Counted from the first letter of the stretch, positions 34,940 to 43,103 are shown. The stretch is DNA of 64,000 nt from Microvirga arabica (GCF_016811235.1 NZ_JAFBID010000002.1:62001-126000); one strand, 5' to 3'. Program-made: numbers and translations. The notes: a model not told the origin generated them from the sequence alone.

Positions 34940-35263
34940 TCATGAGACGCCAGCGATGGAACGCCTTGTCGTCCGACTCGGTGACGTAGGATTAAGTCGG
35001 CGGCGCATCTCCTTGCCTGTCTTGAAGACGGGAACAGTTTTCTCGGACACTGCAACGAGACCACCGGTCTTCGGATTGCGGCCAGTGCGAGCACCGCGCT
35101 TCTTCACCGCAAATGTCCCAAAACCTCGAAGCTCAACCCGATCCCCTTGTGCGAGCGCATCGCCGATGGTGCCGAGGATCGCGTTTACAATCTTCTCAAT
35201 GTCACGCGCATACAGATGCGGGTTCTGCTCAGCGAGCTTCTGAACCAGTTCGGATTTGATCAT
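34940..35263 (-). CDS. IHF beta / HU family DNA-bending protein
   Basis: A protein of about 107 residues: [51 protein letters not shown], then the arm region [33 protein letters not shown]. That is a full IHF-beta core with the intercalating proline (RNPKTG). A basic 15-residue tail follows. It binds and sharply bends DNA, and would help recombination and transcription. The start at MIK was chosen by homology to IhfB; a frame ten residues longer exists. It is probably an accessory paralogue since it sits in mobile DNA. Confidence 0.88.
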   Translation of the reverse strand: MIKSELVQKLAEQNPHLYARDIEKIVNAILGTIGDALAQGDRVELRGFGTFAVKKRGARTGRNPKTGGLVAVSEKTVPVFKTGKEMRRRLNPTSPSRTTRRSIAGVS

Positions 35264-35534
35264 GTGTGGCGTAGGTCTTTGTTCTTTTGTCATTTTTCAG
35301 AATGCTGTCAGAGCTATATCAGGTGGTCAAGGAACGTGTGCCTGATCTTTGTCCTGAAGACGGGGCTCGAAAACAACGCAGGTTGTCTCACATCCATGCG
35401 GTCAGTCGGACTTCTCCCTCCTCGTCGAACCGGAAGTTCTAGGTTTTGCAGGCCGACGTTCCAGGCGAACGAGGCTGTGCCTTCGGATAGAGAACTTGTT
35501 TGAGGGACGAACCACGTCGGCATGTTTCGTCACA

Positions 35535-36284
35535 TCAGGTCTGACTGGATCGCTTCTTCGGCTGGTGCACTTTCAGCCGAACCCGTAAGGCTCCTCCTTC
35601 TGGCTTATCGATATCGAAGGCACCAGACTTGCGTACAAGGTCGCTCAGCTTGCCATATCCATAGGTACGAGAGTCGAAATCGGTAGCTATGCTGGCCAGC
35701 CGGTGGCCGAGCATTCCAAGGCTGATCCAACCATCCTCACTCTCGATCTGTGACAGAACTTTCTTGAGAAGAGGCACTGCCGCACTGGGTGGCCGCAGCG
35801 GCTTGGGAGTCCTCCCTGCGTCTGATCCGAGAGCGCGAGCTTCCTGGAGCAAGTTCTCCGTATAGATGAACCGGCGGCAGGCCTGCCGGAAGCTTTCAGG
35901 CGTCTTCTGCTCGCCAAACCCGAACACATCGACGCCCTGTTCTCGGATGCGGCCTGCGAGGCGGGTGAAGTCGCTGTCGGACGATACGAGGCAAAAGCCG
36001 TCGAACCGTCCGCTGTGCAGGAGGTCCATGGCGTCAATCACGAGTGCAATGTCTGACCCGTTCTTGCCTGTGGTATAGGCGAATTGCTGCTGTGCGATAA
36101 TGGCGTGTTTTGCCAGAATGTCGGCCCATGGCTTCAGGCGCTGGCCTGAGAAGTCCCCATAGATTCGGCGGACACTGGCTTCTCCGATCTTGGCGATCTC
36201 CTCAAACAGGCCATCAGCAATTCGGGGAGAGGCATTGTCGGCGTCAATCAGCACGGCAAGACGGATCGAGCGGGCTTCAGGCAT
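35535..36284 (-). CDS. NYN-domain (LabA-like) protein with OST-HTH/LOTUS-like domain
   Basis: A 249-residue protein. The NYN domain (about 8-145) has the acidic sites of the PIN-like fold: LIDADN (12-17), DFSGQ, DIALVIDAMDLLH and SSDSDF (about 101-106). It is a putative RNase. A C-terminal domain (about 170-235, PLLKKVLSQIESEDGWISLGMLGHRL, YGYGKLSDLVRKSG) fits an OST-HTH/LOTUS domain, which can bind RNA. Together they suggest an RNA-processing or regulatory role. Hfq is 570 bases away and IHF-beta flanks it, but no operon is evident. Confidence 0.85.
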   Translation of the reverse strand: MPEARSIRLAVLIDADNASPRIADGLFEEIAKIGEASVRRIYGDFSGQRLKPWADILAKHAIIAQQQFAYTTGKNGSDIALVIDAMDLLHSGRFDGFCLVSSDSDFTRLAGRIREQGVDVFGFGEQKTPESFRQACRRFIYTENLLQEARALGSDAGRTPKPLRPPSAAVPLLKKVLSQIESEDGWISLGMLGHRLASIATDFDSRTYGYGKLSDLVRKSGAFDIDKPEGGALRVRLKVHQPKKRSSQT

Positions 36285-36469
36285 TGTTGGGCTACTCGGC
36301 GAGTTTCAGAGATAACTTACCCAACCGTAACAGAGGAGAACGTGCAGGACGAAGTTCCTTGAGAGGATGGTTAAGCCGTGACATTCCCTTCATGCACAGA
36401 AAATCCGCCTTCTTTCTGCCGTACATTGCCGTAGCCTGATAGGACAAGCTTAGAGGCCGACACACCCCC

Positions 36470-36781
36470 ATGAAGAAACTCACCCTTGTCGTTGACGAAC
36501 GAGAGTTGAGTACCATCCGTGCAGCCCTTTTCCTCCTCCAGGAGCAAGTCGATGCCCTCCCGGAGGACCTAGCAGAAATGATAGCCGAGCACGGAACGCC
36601 TATTACGGAGGCTGAGATCGAGAGGCTTAGTCTCCGTTTAGAGGATCAGACAGGCCGAACACGCGGCTCTGCGGATCACGAAATCCCCCAAGGCACAAGG
36701 GTTGTTGAAGTTGAGCGGTTTGCCCAAGTCGTTATCGCCCGAGGTCCTACCTCAGTGTTCCCCCAACGTCAGCGGCCTTGA
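36470..36781 (+). CDS. Hypothetical protein, helical
   Basis: A 103-residue protein. Residues 1-60 (KKLTLVVDERELSTIRAALFLLQEQVDALPEDLAEMIAEHGTPITEAEIERLSLRL) look well folded. The rest is less typical and could be an out-of-frame end. It lies upstream of the hfq paralogue, with a short gap. No family is known. Confidence 0.5.
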   Translation: MKKLTLVVDERELSTIRAALFLLQEQVDALPEDLAEMIAEHGTPITEAEIERLSLRLEDQTGRTRGSADHEIPQGTRVVEVERFAQVVIARGPTSVFPQRQRP

Positions 36782-36853
36782 CTGAGATTGCGTCAGTGTG
36801 GCTGAGCACTCCAAAGAGCGGTTCCTGCGAGGATGTTCGCAAAGGGTTAGAAC

Positions 36854-37069
36854 GTGTCCGCACCATCTACAGCTACGATCCAGGACGCATTCCTCAGGCA
36901 TCTCCGCGAGAACAAACTCGACGTGACTATGTTTCACGTCAACGGGATCAAACTTCAAGGCCAAATTAGACACTTCGACAACTTCACAGTCCTCCTTGTG
37001 AGGGGGAGTGGGTCTCAGGTCGTCTACAAGCATGCTATCTCTTCGATTCACCCAGCAGAGCCAATTTGA
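36854..37069 (+). CDS. hfq: Hfq RNA chaperone paralogue
   Basis: A 71-residue Hfq-like protein starting at GTG 36854 with AAAGGG shortly upstream. It has the Sm1 motif ([40 protein letters not shown]) and Sm2 ([18 protein letters not shown], the conserved YKHAIS). The Arg/Lys patch of the lateral rim is altered, and the sequence is clearly more diverged than a typical chromosomal alphaproteobacterial Hfq. It is likely to form a hexamer and bind sRNA or mRNA. A second, canonical copy would be expected elsewhere in the genome. Confidence 0.85.
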   Translation: MSAPSTATIQDAFLRHLRENKLDVTMFHVNGIKLQGQIRHFDNFTVLLVRGSGSQVVYKHAISSIHPAEPI

Positions 37070-37231
37070 CGGAAAGCTTCCATTTGCATTCGCCTGGAGG
37101 AGCCCCTTCTCAAACTCCGTTGAGGATACGGCTCAAACCGTCCTGAACCAGCACTCTATCATTCGAACGACGTTTCCACCCGTCTGATACGCTACAGTAG
37201 GTGTGTCATGGCGATCCGTTAGGAGCCTCTC

Positions 37232-37459
37232 ATGAAAAAGGCGCTCAAGTTCTACGAAAGCTCAAGCGGCGACCGCTGGTATCTGATCCGCGATCCTTCA
37301 GGGGTTTTGTTCATCCATCACGAAGCCAATGCGGCGTCCGGAGGGCACGTGGAACATGAGGACCTCCCGGCCTTCCTGAGCCGAGGCAACGGTGCAGAGC
37401 AGCAGGAACTGCTGCGCCTGATCGGAACGCTGGTCGAGGAGCACCCCGCCCATGGGTGA
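37232..37459 (+). CDS. Small hypothetical protein
   Basis: A 75-residue protein (MKKALKFYESSSGDRWYLIRDPSGVLFIHHEANAASGGHV, then LLRLIGTLVEE). I recall very similar short proteins, with the GDRWYLIRD and NAASGG strings, in Methylobacteriaceae and related taxa. AGGAGCC upstream of the ATG acts as a ribosome-binding site. Function unknown. Confidence 0.7.
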   Translation: MKKALKFYESSSGDRWYLIRDPSGVLFIHHEANAASGGHVEHEDLPAFLSRGNGAEQQELLRLIGTLVEEHPAHG

Positions 37460-37465
37460 TCCATT

Positions 37466-37933
37466 CTATGAAAGCGGCGGACCAACGAGTTCTATGCCGA
37501 ACTGGCGGCAAGCACGGGCAAGCGCCTCAGCCTGCTCGGGCGTGGGTGGGCCAGACGGATCGGGCAGCCCCTGCCGTTCAGCAGGACGGCCAAAGGCGCG
37601 GACGAAGTTCTCGAACTCGCCTCGGGTGACGGTCAGCATGCGAGCCTCTGCTGACTCTACCCGGTAGGTGTGAGGGATGCCTCTGGGCGTCAGCAGCGTC
37701 TCCCCAGCACGGGCGCGGCGCTCCTGATCCCCAACGCGGTAACGAACCTCGCCCTCAAGCACGTGGAAGATTTCATCCTCGTCATGGTGGATGTGCAGGG
37801 GCGGCGAGTCTCCCTGTGAGGCCCGGTGCTCAAGAACCGATATGCCGTCCGAACCATCCTGAGATGAGACGCGGATGGCCACGTGGGTGTTGAGGAACCA
37901 AAGGCTCCGGTGATCGGCAACTTCCTTGTCCAT
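37466..37933 (-). CDS. Cupin-domain protein
   Basis: A 155-residue protein of the small-cupin type. Cupin motif 1 reads SPPLHIHHDEDEIFHVLEGEVRYRVGD, with the metal-type His and Glu. Motif 2 (GIPHTYRVESAEARMLTV) has a His. The C-terminus (ARACRQFGIELVGPPLS) is the sequence whose tail is echoed at 6991-7040. A small-molecule binding or isomerase role is possible, but the ligand is unknown. Confidence 0.85.
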   Translation of the reverse strand: MDKEVADHRSLWFLNTHVAIRVSSQDGSDGISVLEHRASQGDSPPLHIHHDEDEIFHVLEGEVRYRVGDQERRARAGETLLTPRGIPHTYRVESAEARMLTVTRGEFENFVRAFGRPAERQGLPDPSGPPTPEQAEALARACRQFGIELVGPPLS

Positions 37934-38049
37934 GGTTATGATCTCATCCGCAGCATGATAGGTTTCACTGTTTTCAATGGAGTTCCGGGGAGGGCGGTTG
38001 GCTGCCCTAAGCTGATTAGGCTGTACCTGCCCGCCCCGACTGCACTCCG

Positions 38050-38460
38050 TTACTCAGCGGGTGTCATCCGCACGGTTGGCCCTGGAGCCACCGAGGTAGC
38101 CGGGCGGAACACGAAGTAGGCAAACAGCAGCATTGCGGCGAGTACGATCAGCGAGGAGATTGCTGCAATCGGCTCGAAAGCCGCGTATCCCAGGTGTAGG
38201 GCGGCAACGGCGATCGTGAGGAGAACGGTTCCGACAGACCAGACCCAAACCTGGATTAGAGCAAGGCGGCTCGTATCCAGAGCCGGGCGGCGCTCGTAGT
38301 AGATGCCGAACAGGAACAGCGATACCCACCCGAGCAGGTTCAGATGAGCGTGAGCAGGCATGATGGCATGGTTCTGGGATGCGGCCATGCCGATGCCCAT
38401 GGCAATGCCAATGATGACAAACAGAACCGCCAGCCTGAAGCTGAGTGATGAAGCCGTCAT
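38050..38460 (-). CDS. Multi-pass membrane protein with HAHxN motif (COX1-like fold)
   Basis: A 136-residue protein with about four helices. The first pair encloses MPAHAHLNLLGWVSLFLFGIYY, a His-x-His pattern in a membrane helix like those of heme-copper oxidase subunit I and NnrS proteins. The full oxidase (about 12 helices) is not present, so it is a single-module relative. Further helices are ALIQVWVWSVGTVLLTIAVAALHL and IAAISSLIVLAAMLLFAYFVF. Metal or heme binding by the two His is plausible but unproven. Confidence 0.7.
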   Translation of the reverse strand: MTASSLSFRLAVLFVIIGIAMGIGMAASQNHAIMPAHAHLNLLGWVSLFLFGIYYERRPALDTSRLALIQVWVWSVGTVLLTIAVAALHLGYAAFEPIAAISSLIVLAAMLLFAYFVFRPATSVAPGPTVRMTPAE

Positions 38461-38644
38461 GGAAAAGTCCCCCTTTATACTTGCGGTGCGACGCACCGGA
38501 CCCCGGAGGTTTGTTTTTGTCTTACCCGGTTCCCCAAACCGGCTGGGGCACTCAGCCCATCATAACCGGCGTCGTCAATATCCCTTAAGGATAGCTGTCG
38601 GTTCTCGTGCGTCGTTCCTTGCCGCCCATAGTGTGTCTATCGGG

Positions 38645-39095
38645 ATGCGGCAATTGGCACGAGTGCTGAGTTGCTTGCGAAGCGTGGCCTTGCCTGCCAG
38701 ACTTCCAGAGTTCGCCAACACAGGATTGCATTATGACGACGCCGACCATCGAAGAGTGGACGACACATCTCCGGACTGCTTCAGATCGCGCCAGGAGTGT
38801 CTCAGGTCGGGTGAAGGTCTGGAGCCAGGAGGTCACGGCGCGACGGGCGCAGAGGACTCACCGGCCTGACGAAGCAGCTAACCCTATTGGCATCCTTGCG
38901 GGGATCACCCTTGGCATTCCGGCTTTGCTGCTGATCCCGCTGGTCGGGATGAACCCAGGAGTTCAGGACGGGACCTTCACGACTGTTGTGACCTTCCTCG
39001 TCGTCTCTGCCTTCGTCACTGCTGCAATTTTCGAGATCAAGAGGCTGGCTGATCAGCCGTCTGACGAAGACCATCACTGAACGGCGGACCTCCTA
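38645..39095 (+). repeat. Duplicated segment, copy 2 (partner at 7018-7475)
   Basis: The leader starting GCGGCAATTGGCACGAG and the 115-codon gene are repeated from copy 1, with the same roughly 20 bases after the stop codon. The sequence before the leader is unrelated to copy 1. Confidence 0.8.
38733..39080 (+). CDS. Small two-helix membrane protein, paralogue of 7107
   Basis: A 115-residue protein with the same layout as its partner: a soluble start (MTTPTIEEWTTHLRTASDRARSVSG) and two membrane helices. Differences are mainly conservative (TQEIAARRVQ to SQEVTARRAQ; EENHH to DEDHH at the C-terminus). The copies are presumably both expressed. The leader is highly conserved and may carry a shared promoter or RNA element. 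Confidence 0.75.
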   Translation: MTTPTIEEWTTHLRTASDRARSVSGRVKVWSQEVTARRAQRTHRPDEAANPIGILAGITLGIPALLLIPLVGMNPGVQDGTFTTVVTFLVVSAFVTAAIFEIKRLADQPSDEDHH

Positions 39096-39139
39096 CAGTG
39101 TACGGGCCTCGTGGGTCCATGGATACTATAGGAGCATCC

Positions 39140-39433
39140 CTACTTCTGCCGCCTTGAGATCAGTTCCGGCACGTTGAATCCGGTCACTGGCTGCGCAAAG
39201 TAGTAGCCTTGCGCATACTGGCAGCCCATCTCCCGCAACCGCTGCGCTTGGCCCGTCGTCTCTACTCCTTCTGCCGTGATCTGAAGGTTCAGGCTCCTGC
39301 CGAGACCGATCACTGCCGTGATAATGGCCTCGTCATCAGGGTCGTGCTCAAGGTCTCGCACAAAACTCCAATCGATCTTGATGTGATCGACGGGGAACCG
39401 CTTCAGATGGGGAAGCCGCCTTGACTCTTCCAC
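39140..39433 (-). pseudogene. C-terminal remnant of an EAL-domain phosphodiesterase
   Basis: A 97-residue frame: RLPHLKRFPVDHIKIDWSFVRDL, then DDEAIITAVIGLGRSLNLQITAEGVETTGQAQRLREMGCQYAQGYYFAQP. This is the last third of an EAL domain (IKIDxSFV, then AEGVE and GYYFAxP). The EAL signature and the rest of the catalytic domain are missing. The first bases are adjacent to an unrelated sequence, so an end-to-end deletion is likely. Confidence 0.75.
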
Positions 39434-39505
39434 TTTGTAAGCGAGACTCCGCTATCCCCCGCCACCACGAACTTGGGCTCGATCTCAACCGGCATGGATG
39501 CGCTA

Positions 39506-40072
39506 TCATCCAACTTGCAGGGTAGGTTCTGTCGCCATCGGCAGAGCGGCCAGGATGATCTTGTCGGTGCTGAGATCACTCTCGCTCTCGACAGAGAGAA
39601 GAACAGCCAGCCGAGTGCGAGCACGATTGACCCGACTCTTCATAGTGCCAAGGACACAGCCACAAATTTCTGCGGCCTCTTCGTATGAGAGTCCCTCGGC
39701 CCCAACCAGAAGCAGGGCTTCACGTTGATCCGCCGACAACTTCATCAGCGCCTTTCGGAAGTCCTCCATGTCAAGATGCGCCTCCTGGTCAGGGATGGTG
39801 GTGAGACGGCTTGCATATGAGCCGTCTGCATCCTCGACCTCACGCCGCCTCTTGCGACGGTCAGAAAAGAAAGCATGCCGCAGGATAGTGAAGAGCCACG
39901 CATGGAGGTTCGTACCAGCCTGGAACCGGTCCATCTTTCCCCACGCTTTCATCAGCGTGTCCTGAACCAGATCATCCGCATAATCCCGGTTTCCGCACAA
40001 TGACATGGCAAAGGCACGAAGGGACGGGACGGCGGCACGAAGCTCGTTGGCAGTGATGGAGGGAGCAGGCAT
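39506..40072 (-). CDS. ecfG: EcfG-type general stress sigma factor
   Basis: A 188-residue ECF sigma factor. Region 2 (about 15-80): VPSLRAFAMSLCGNRDYADDLVQDTLMKAW, then FQAGTNLHAWLFTILRHAFF. Region 4 (about 110-165): FRKALMKLSADQREALLLVGAEGLSYEEAAEICGCVLGTMKSRVNRARTRL. The sequence is closest to EcfG/RpoE of alphaproteobacterial general stress response. A small NepR-like gene lies 79 bases upstream on the same strand, which fits the nepR-ecfG operon layout. Target promoters would be of GGAAC-N16/17-CGTT type, and I did not find a convincing one upstream of this gene. A decayed relative sits at 27231. Confidence 0.88.
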   Translation of the reverse strand: MPAPSITANELRAAVPSLRAFAMSLCGNRDYADDLVQDTLMKAWGKMDRFQAGTNLHAWLFTILRHAFFSDRRKRRREVEDADGSYASRLTTIPDQEAHLDMEDFRKALMKLSADQREALLLVGAEGLSYEEAAEICGCVLGTMKSRVNRARTRLAVLLSVESESDLSTDKIILAALPMATEPTLQVG

Positions 40073-40151
40073 CTTGGTAGCTCCGGTTCGGCTCTACAGT
40101 GAAACCCGTCAATACAGTTTCCGCAGAACACACGCTGCAATGGGTGCTGCC

Positions 40152-40313
40152 TCAAGAGACTTGGCGCACAATGTTCTCGATCTGCGGCGATGCTGGCTTG
40201 TACAGCATGTCCTCATAACAGGATTGCAGCTTCGACCCGACGCGCGTGACACCAGTGGTGTTGGCGGTCGGCGTCGTGATGGAGCGAATGTTCGGCTGGC
40301 GTGATGTGGCCAT
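40152..40313 (-). CDS. nepR: NepR-like anti-sigma factor
   Basis: A 53-residue protein beginning MATSRQPNIRSITTPTAN, with a strong GGGAGGA ribosome-binding site. The core (TRVGSKLQSCYEDMLYKPASPQIENIVRQVS) has NepR-like helix-proline-helix character, with the aromatic at the centre of helix 1 (CYED). It lies directly upstream of ecfG on the same strand, as nepR does in many alphaproteobacteria, which is the best support. The helix-2 Leu pattern is atypical, so the call is a strong inference from position plus partial sequence match. Confidence 0.65.
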   Translation of the reverse strand: MATSRQPNIRSITTPTANTTGVTRVGSKLQSCYEDMLYKPASPQIENIVRQVS

Positions 40314-40352
40314 GGAGTTATCCTCCCTTGCGGCTACGACTCCTTCATGAAG

Positions 40353-40796
40353 TTACAGCCTTGCTGTCGCAAATGTGTCGGTATGGCCCGGAAGCATGGC
40401 GCCCTCGCAGCGGTATGCTTGCACCGCCCTCTCGGCCTCCATCAACACCGAAAGCGGCAACCAAGGTTTCTGCATGAAACGTACATGCCTTAGAGCCTTG
40501 TCGAGATCGTTCGCGGGAGGAGCATCGGATGTCAGGACGGTTCTGATCCACGGCCACTTAAGCCTGACCGTCCGTGCGAGGTCCACGCCATCCATGACGC
40601 AGGGCAACTTCACGTCAGAGAAAAGGAAGGCGACATCGCCTGCATTGTAGCACAGGTACTGCACCGCCTGCTCGGCACTGGATGCCTCCACCACCCGGAG
40701 GTCCGTTTCCTCCAGCAGCGCCACAGCCAGAGCCCTGAGGTCCTTATTGTTCTCAACGACCAACGCAACGCGGGTACATTCAGCATCTTGTACCAT
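40353..40796 (-). CDS. REC-only response regulator
   Basis: A 147-residue single receiver domain with no output domain. It starts at ATG 40796 (MVQDAECTRVALVVENNKDLRALAVALL). The usual acidic pair is changed (VVENN instead of VxDD); the phospho-acceptor is present (DVAFLFSDVKLPCVMDG), and the conserved Lys is in MQKPWLP. It is just upstream of nepR-ecfG on the same strand. It cannot be a PhyR (no sigma-like domain) and may be a phosphate relay or sink feeding this circuit. Confidence 0.8.
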   Translation of the reverse strand: MVQDAECTRVALVVENNKDLRALAVALLEETDLRVVEASSAEQAVQYLCYNAGDVAFLFSDVKLPCVMDGVDLARTVRLKWPWIRTVLTSDAPPANDLDKALRHVRFMQKPWLPLSVLMEAERAVQAYRCEGAMLPGHTDTFATARL

Positions 40797-41287
40797 CCTG
40801 CTGGCCTCCCTTGTCTCGGTAGGCGTTGGTATTCTGTCAGATGAGTTGACGTGCGACCCCTTCAAGAAGCCCGTCATAGGTGAAGTACAGGCAAGCACCC
40901 CACCATCATTCAGATCACCACAGCCTTGATCCCTCGAAGCATTCGAAACTTTTGCGCTTCCGTCAAAGTAAAAAGTTAACCTATGCCTCTCTTTGCTGTG
41001 AAAGGTTGATCTGCGTTGATGTTCATCTGATTAACATAAACTCAGATTGAAAATCCTAAAGAAAGTTAGCGCAATTATACGATCGCGCGGGAACGGCTTG
41101 CTCATTTGAGCTATTGATTGCTTGCCGATGGATGGCAGGATAGTTCCTGAGGCTTCGTTATCATCTTCCTCCCCCTGGCAGGAGATCGTTCGCGGTCTCC
41201 TGCTTCTTTTAGGCAGTGGTACGTTCGGGGAACATGACAGGGATGAGCCTACCGCGACTCTGACGGAGTGGCTTACCGGAGGCTGAG
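40797..41287. other. Intergenic region with a plus-strand terminator, possible small RNA
   Basis: Contains AT-rich DNA at about 40965-41060 and, at 41178-41210, a Rho-independent terminator facing the plus direction although no plus-strand gene lies upstream. A small RNA ending there is the simplest explanation, but I could not identify a good promoter. Confidence 0.35.
41178..41210 (+). terminator. Rho-independent terminator
   Basis: An 8-bp perfect stem (GCAGGAGA/TCTCCTGC) with a 10-base loop followed by TTCTTTT. Confidence 0.6.
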
Positions 41288-41503
41288 ATGGCTCGTTACT
41301 TCTTCCACCTTCGGTCTGATGATAACTTCGTCTGGGACGATGAGGGGGTTGATTTGCCTGACCCTCTGACGGCCCAGGGAGCGGCTGACAAGACGGCAGC
41401 AGAACTCCGAGGTGGACTGCTCCATCAGGTGCCACATGACTCCTGCTGGACCGTCGCAGTCACTGATGAAAGCGGCGAGATCATCCACACTGTATCGCTC
41501 TGA
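41288..41503 (+). CDS. DUF6894 family protein
   Basis: A 71-residue protein with the classical DUF6894 pattern: MARYFFHLRSDDNFVWDDEGVDLPD, LTAQGAADKTAAEL, and WTVAVTDESGEIIHTV. It is a shorter and more typical member than the one at 14846. Such proteins are numerous in Methylobacteriaceae with no known role. GGAGGC upstream of the ATG is its ribosome-binding site. Confidence 0.75.
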   Translation: MARYFFHLRSDDNFVWDDEGVDLPDPLTAQGAADKTAAELRGGLLHQVPHDSCWTVAVTDESGEIIHTVSL

Positions 41504-41535
41504 TGTAGAAGCAACTTCGACGGCAATGTCTCCAA

Positions 41536-41772
41536 TCAGCCAACGCGCTGAGCCACCCAGTCCTGTGCCTCATCCAGATCGTTGAAAATGGGGTGAACCG
41601 GTCCGTCCAACTTGCCGAACCCATGCTCCAGGTACCAGCGTCCCGCTTTCCTGCCGTGCTCCTCCGACAAGCGCACCAGCACCGCCACAAGCCGGTTGTC
41701 GGCGAACACGAGACAGCCCTCTTCGTCGGGTGCATTCGTCTCCACGGTCACTGGTTGGAAGCCAAGCTTCAT
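41536..41772 (-). CDS. Small hypothetical protein
   Basis: A 78-residue protein (MKLGFQPVTVETNAPDEEGCLVFADNRLVAVLVRLSEEHGRKAGRWYLEHGFG...VHPIFNDLDEAQDWVAQRVG). AAGAGATC lies 5-6 bases upstream of this ATG, and the longer frame starts (41787, 41958) lack good sites. I recall the same pattern in short Methylobacteriaceae proteins. Function unknown. Confidence 0.6.
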   Translation of the reverse strand: MKLGFQPVTVETNAPDEEGCLVFADNRLVAVLVRLSEEHGRKAGRWYLEHGFGKLDGPVHPIFNDLDEAQDWVAQRVG

Positions 41773-41935
41773 ATGATCTCTTGGCATTGATAGGACTGAG
41801 CGCCTAACGTTGTCCATCCGTCCGCAGTAATATTGATACAATCCTGCTGAGCGCGGCATCTTAGGCCCACCCGTAGCGCATAGCCACACTGGGGGTGCGT
41901 CTGCTAAGATCACCTTCTGGTGAGGGACGGTGGCC

Positions 41936-42694
41936 ATGCCCACCCCGTTCGTTCGCAAGCTTGAGTTTGGCGCTGGGCTGTCCGATCAGGATCGTCAGGT
42001 GCTGGAACACGCTGTCCGCGACGTGCGACAGTTCAAGGCGCGACACGATCTGATCCTGGAAAATGACAGCCCTGAGAACGTCCATGTGATCCTGGAGGGC
42101 TTCGCCTGCCGCTACAAGCGGCTGCCGGATGGTACCCGCCAGATCATGGCTTACCTCGTTCCAGGGGACTGCTGTGACCTGCACGTTCCGATCCTAAGCA
42201 GGATAGACCACACTATCGGCACCCTCACATCCTGCAAAGTCGCCCTTCTTCCTCACACCGTCATCGAAGACCTGACGGCCCAATCCCGGAACATCACCCG
42301 TGCTTTGTGGTGGTCTACGCTCGCCGATCAGGGCACTGTGCGCGAATGGCTGATCAACATGAGCCGTAGACCTGCCGATAAGCGGTTGGCACACCTCCTG
42401 TGTGAATTGCTGGTGCGCCTTCAGGCGGTGGGTCTGGCCACAGAGAATAGCTTCGTCCTGCCACTGACACAGCGGCAACTGGCCGACACGCTTGCCATGA
42501 CCGGAGTCCATCTCAACCGCATCGTGCGACAGCTTCGATTGCAGGGTCTGATCACCCTGAAAGGACACAGCATTACCATCCCGGATGTGGAGCGGCTCAA
42601 AAGCTTTTCGGATTTTAAGGACAACTATCTACACCTGACGCAACGTCGTGATGCGGCGAGGCAGAATGATGGGAGAGTTAGAACTGATCCGTGA
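41936..42694 (+). CDS. Crp/Fnr family transcriptional regulator
   Basis: A 252-residue regulator with a cyclic-nucleotide-like N-terminal roll (RHDLILENDSPENVHVILEGFACRYKRLPDGTRQIMAYLVPGDCCD) and a winged helix-turn-helix (LTQRQLADTLAMTGVHLNRIVRQLRLQGLITLKG). Cysteines do not form an FNR cluster pattern. ATG 41936 fits; a GTG at 41930 is two codons earlier. It diverges from a small hypothetical gene at 41536. A weak hairpin follows at 42767. Confidence 0.85.
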   Translation: MPTPFVRKLEFGAGLSDQDRQVLEHAVRDVRQFKARHDLILENDSPENVHVILEGFACRYKRLPDGTRQIMAYLVPGDCCDLHVPILSRIDHTIGTLTSCKVALLPHTVIEDLTAQSRNITRALWWSTLADQGTVREWLINMSRRPADKRLAHLLCELLVRLQAVGLATENSFVLPLTQRQLADTLAMTGVHLNRIVRQLRLQGLITLKGHSITIPDVERLKSFSDFKDNYLHLTQRRDAARQNDGRVRTDP

Positions 42695-42766
42695 CTTAAC
42701 GAGAGATCGATCCCGTTCAGGATGAGCCCTTCCCTACAGTCGGGTACCTGACAGACGTAGACCAGC

Positions 42767-42789
42767 ATCTCCTCTAACAGGAGATTATT
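42767..42789 (+). terminator. Weak terminator-like hairpin
   Basis: A 7-bp stem ATCTCCT/AGGAGAT with loop CTAAC and a short T-rich end (TATTC). It lies between the Crp gene and the ERRxPY gene at 42816. Confidence 0.35.
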
Positions 42790-42815
42790 CGACGTAATAG
42801 GTCACGGGGGCGAGG

Positions 42816-43103
42816 ATGACCAATTCGGCAGTGCGTTGTGCTGGTGCGACGAGAGAGGAGCTACAGGGTGAGCCAGACACTTTGGGTCGTCCACTCACAC
42901 CGCAAGCCGTGATTGATGCGCTGATCGACATTGATCTCGCCTATGAGCGCAAGTGCCAGGAACTCAACAACAGCCGCTTGGGTGCCACTTACCAATATCA
43001 CCTTCTGGAAAAGCTACGGGAGCAACACCGCGAAAGGCGCGAACCTTATGTTCGGCACCTGATGGCACTTCAAGACGGGTTGAAGGCCGAGCGCGAGACC
43101 TGA
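42816..43103 (+). CDS. ERRxPY family protein, copy 3
   Basis: A 95-residue protein. Core: LTPQAVIDALIDIDLAYERKCQELNNSRLGATYQYHLLEKLREQHRERREPYVRHLMALQD. It shares with 33972 and 34320 an acidic helix, then the basic REQHRERREPY motif and a short C-terminal helix. GCGAGG precedes the ATG. Together with the interrupted copy at 15493 the family has four members here. No function is known to me. Confidence 0.65.
   Translation: MTNSAVRCAGATREELQGEPDTLGRPLTPQAVIDALIDIDLAYERKCQELNNSRLGATYQYHLLEKLREQHRERREPYVRHLMALQDGLKAERET

Noticed and set aside
34759-35094. A 111-residue minus-strand frame overlapping the IHF gene
   Set aside because: Composition is not protein-like and it conflicts with the clear IHF-beta frame.
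40080-40320. A GGAAC-N16/17-CGTT promoter upstream of ecfG
   Set aside because: Only partial matches (GGAAAC) were present and no proper -10 at the right distance.
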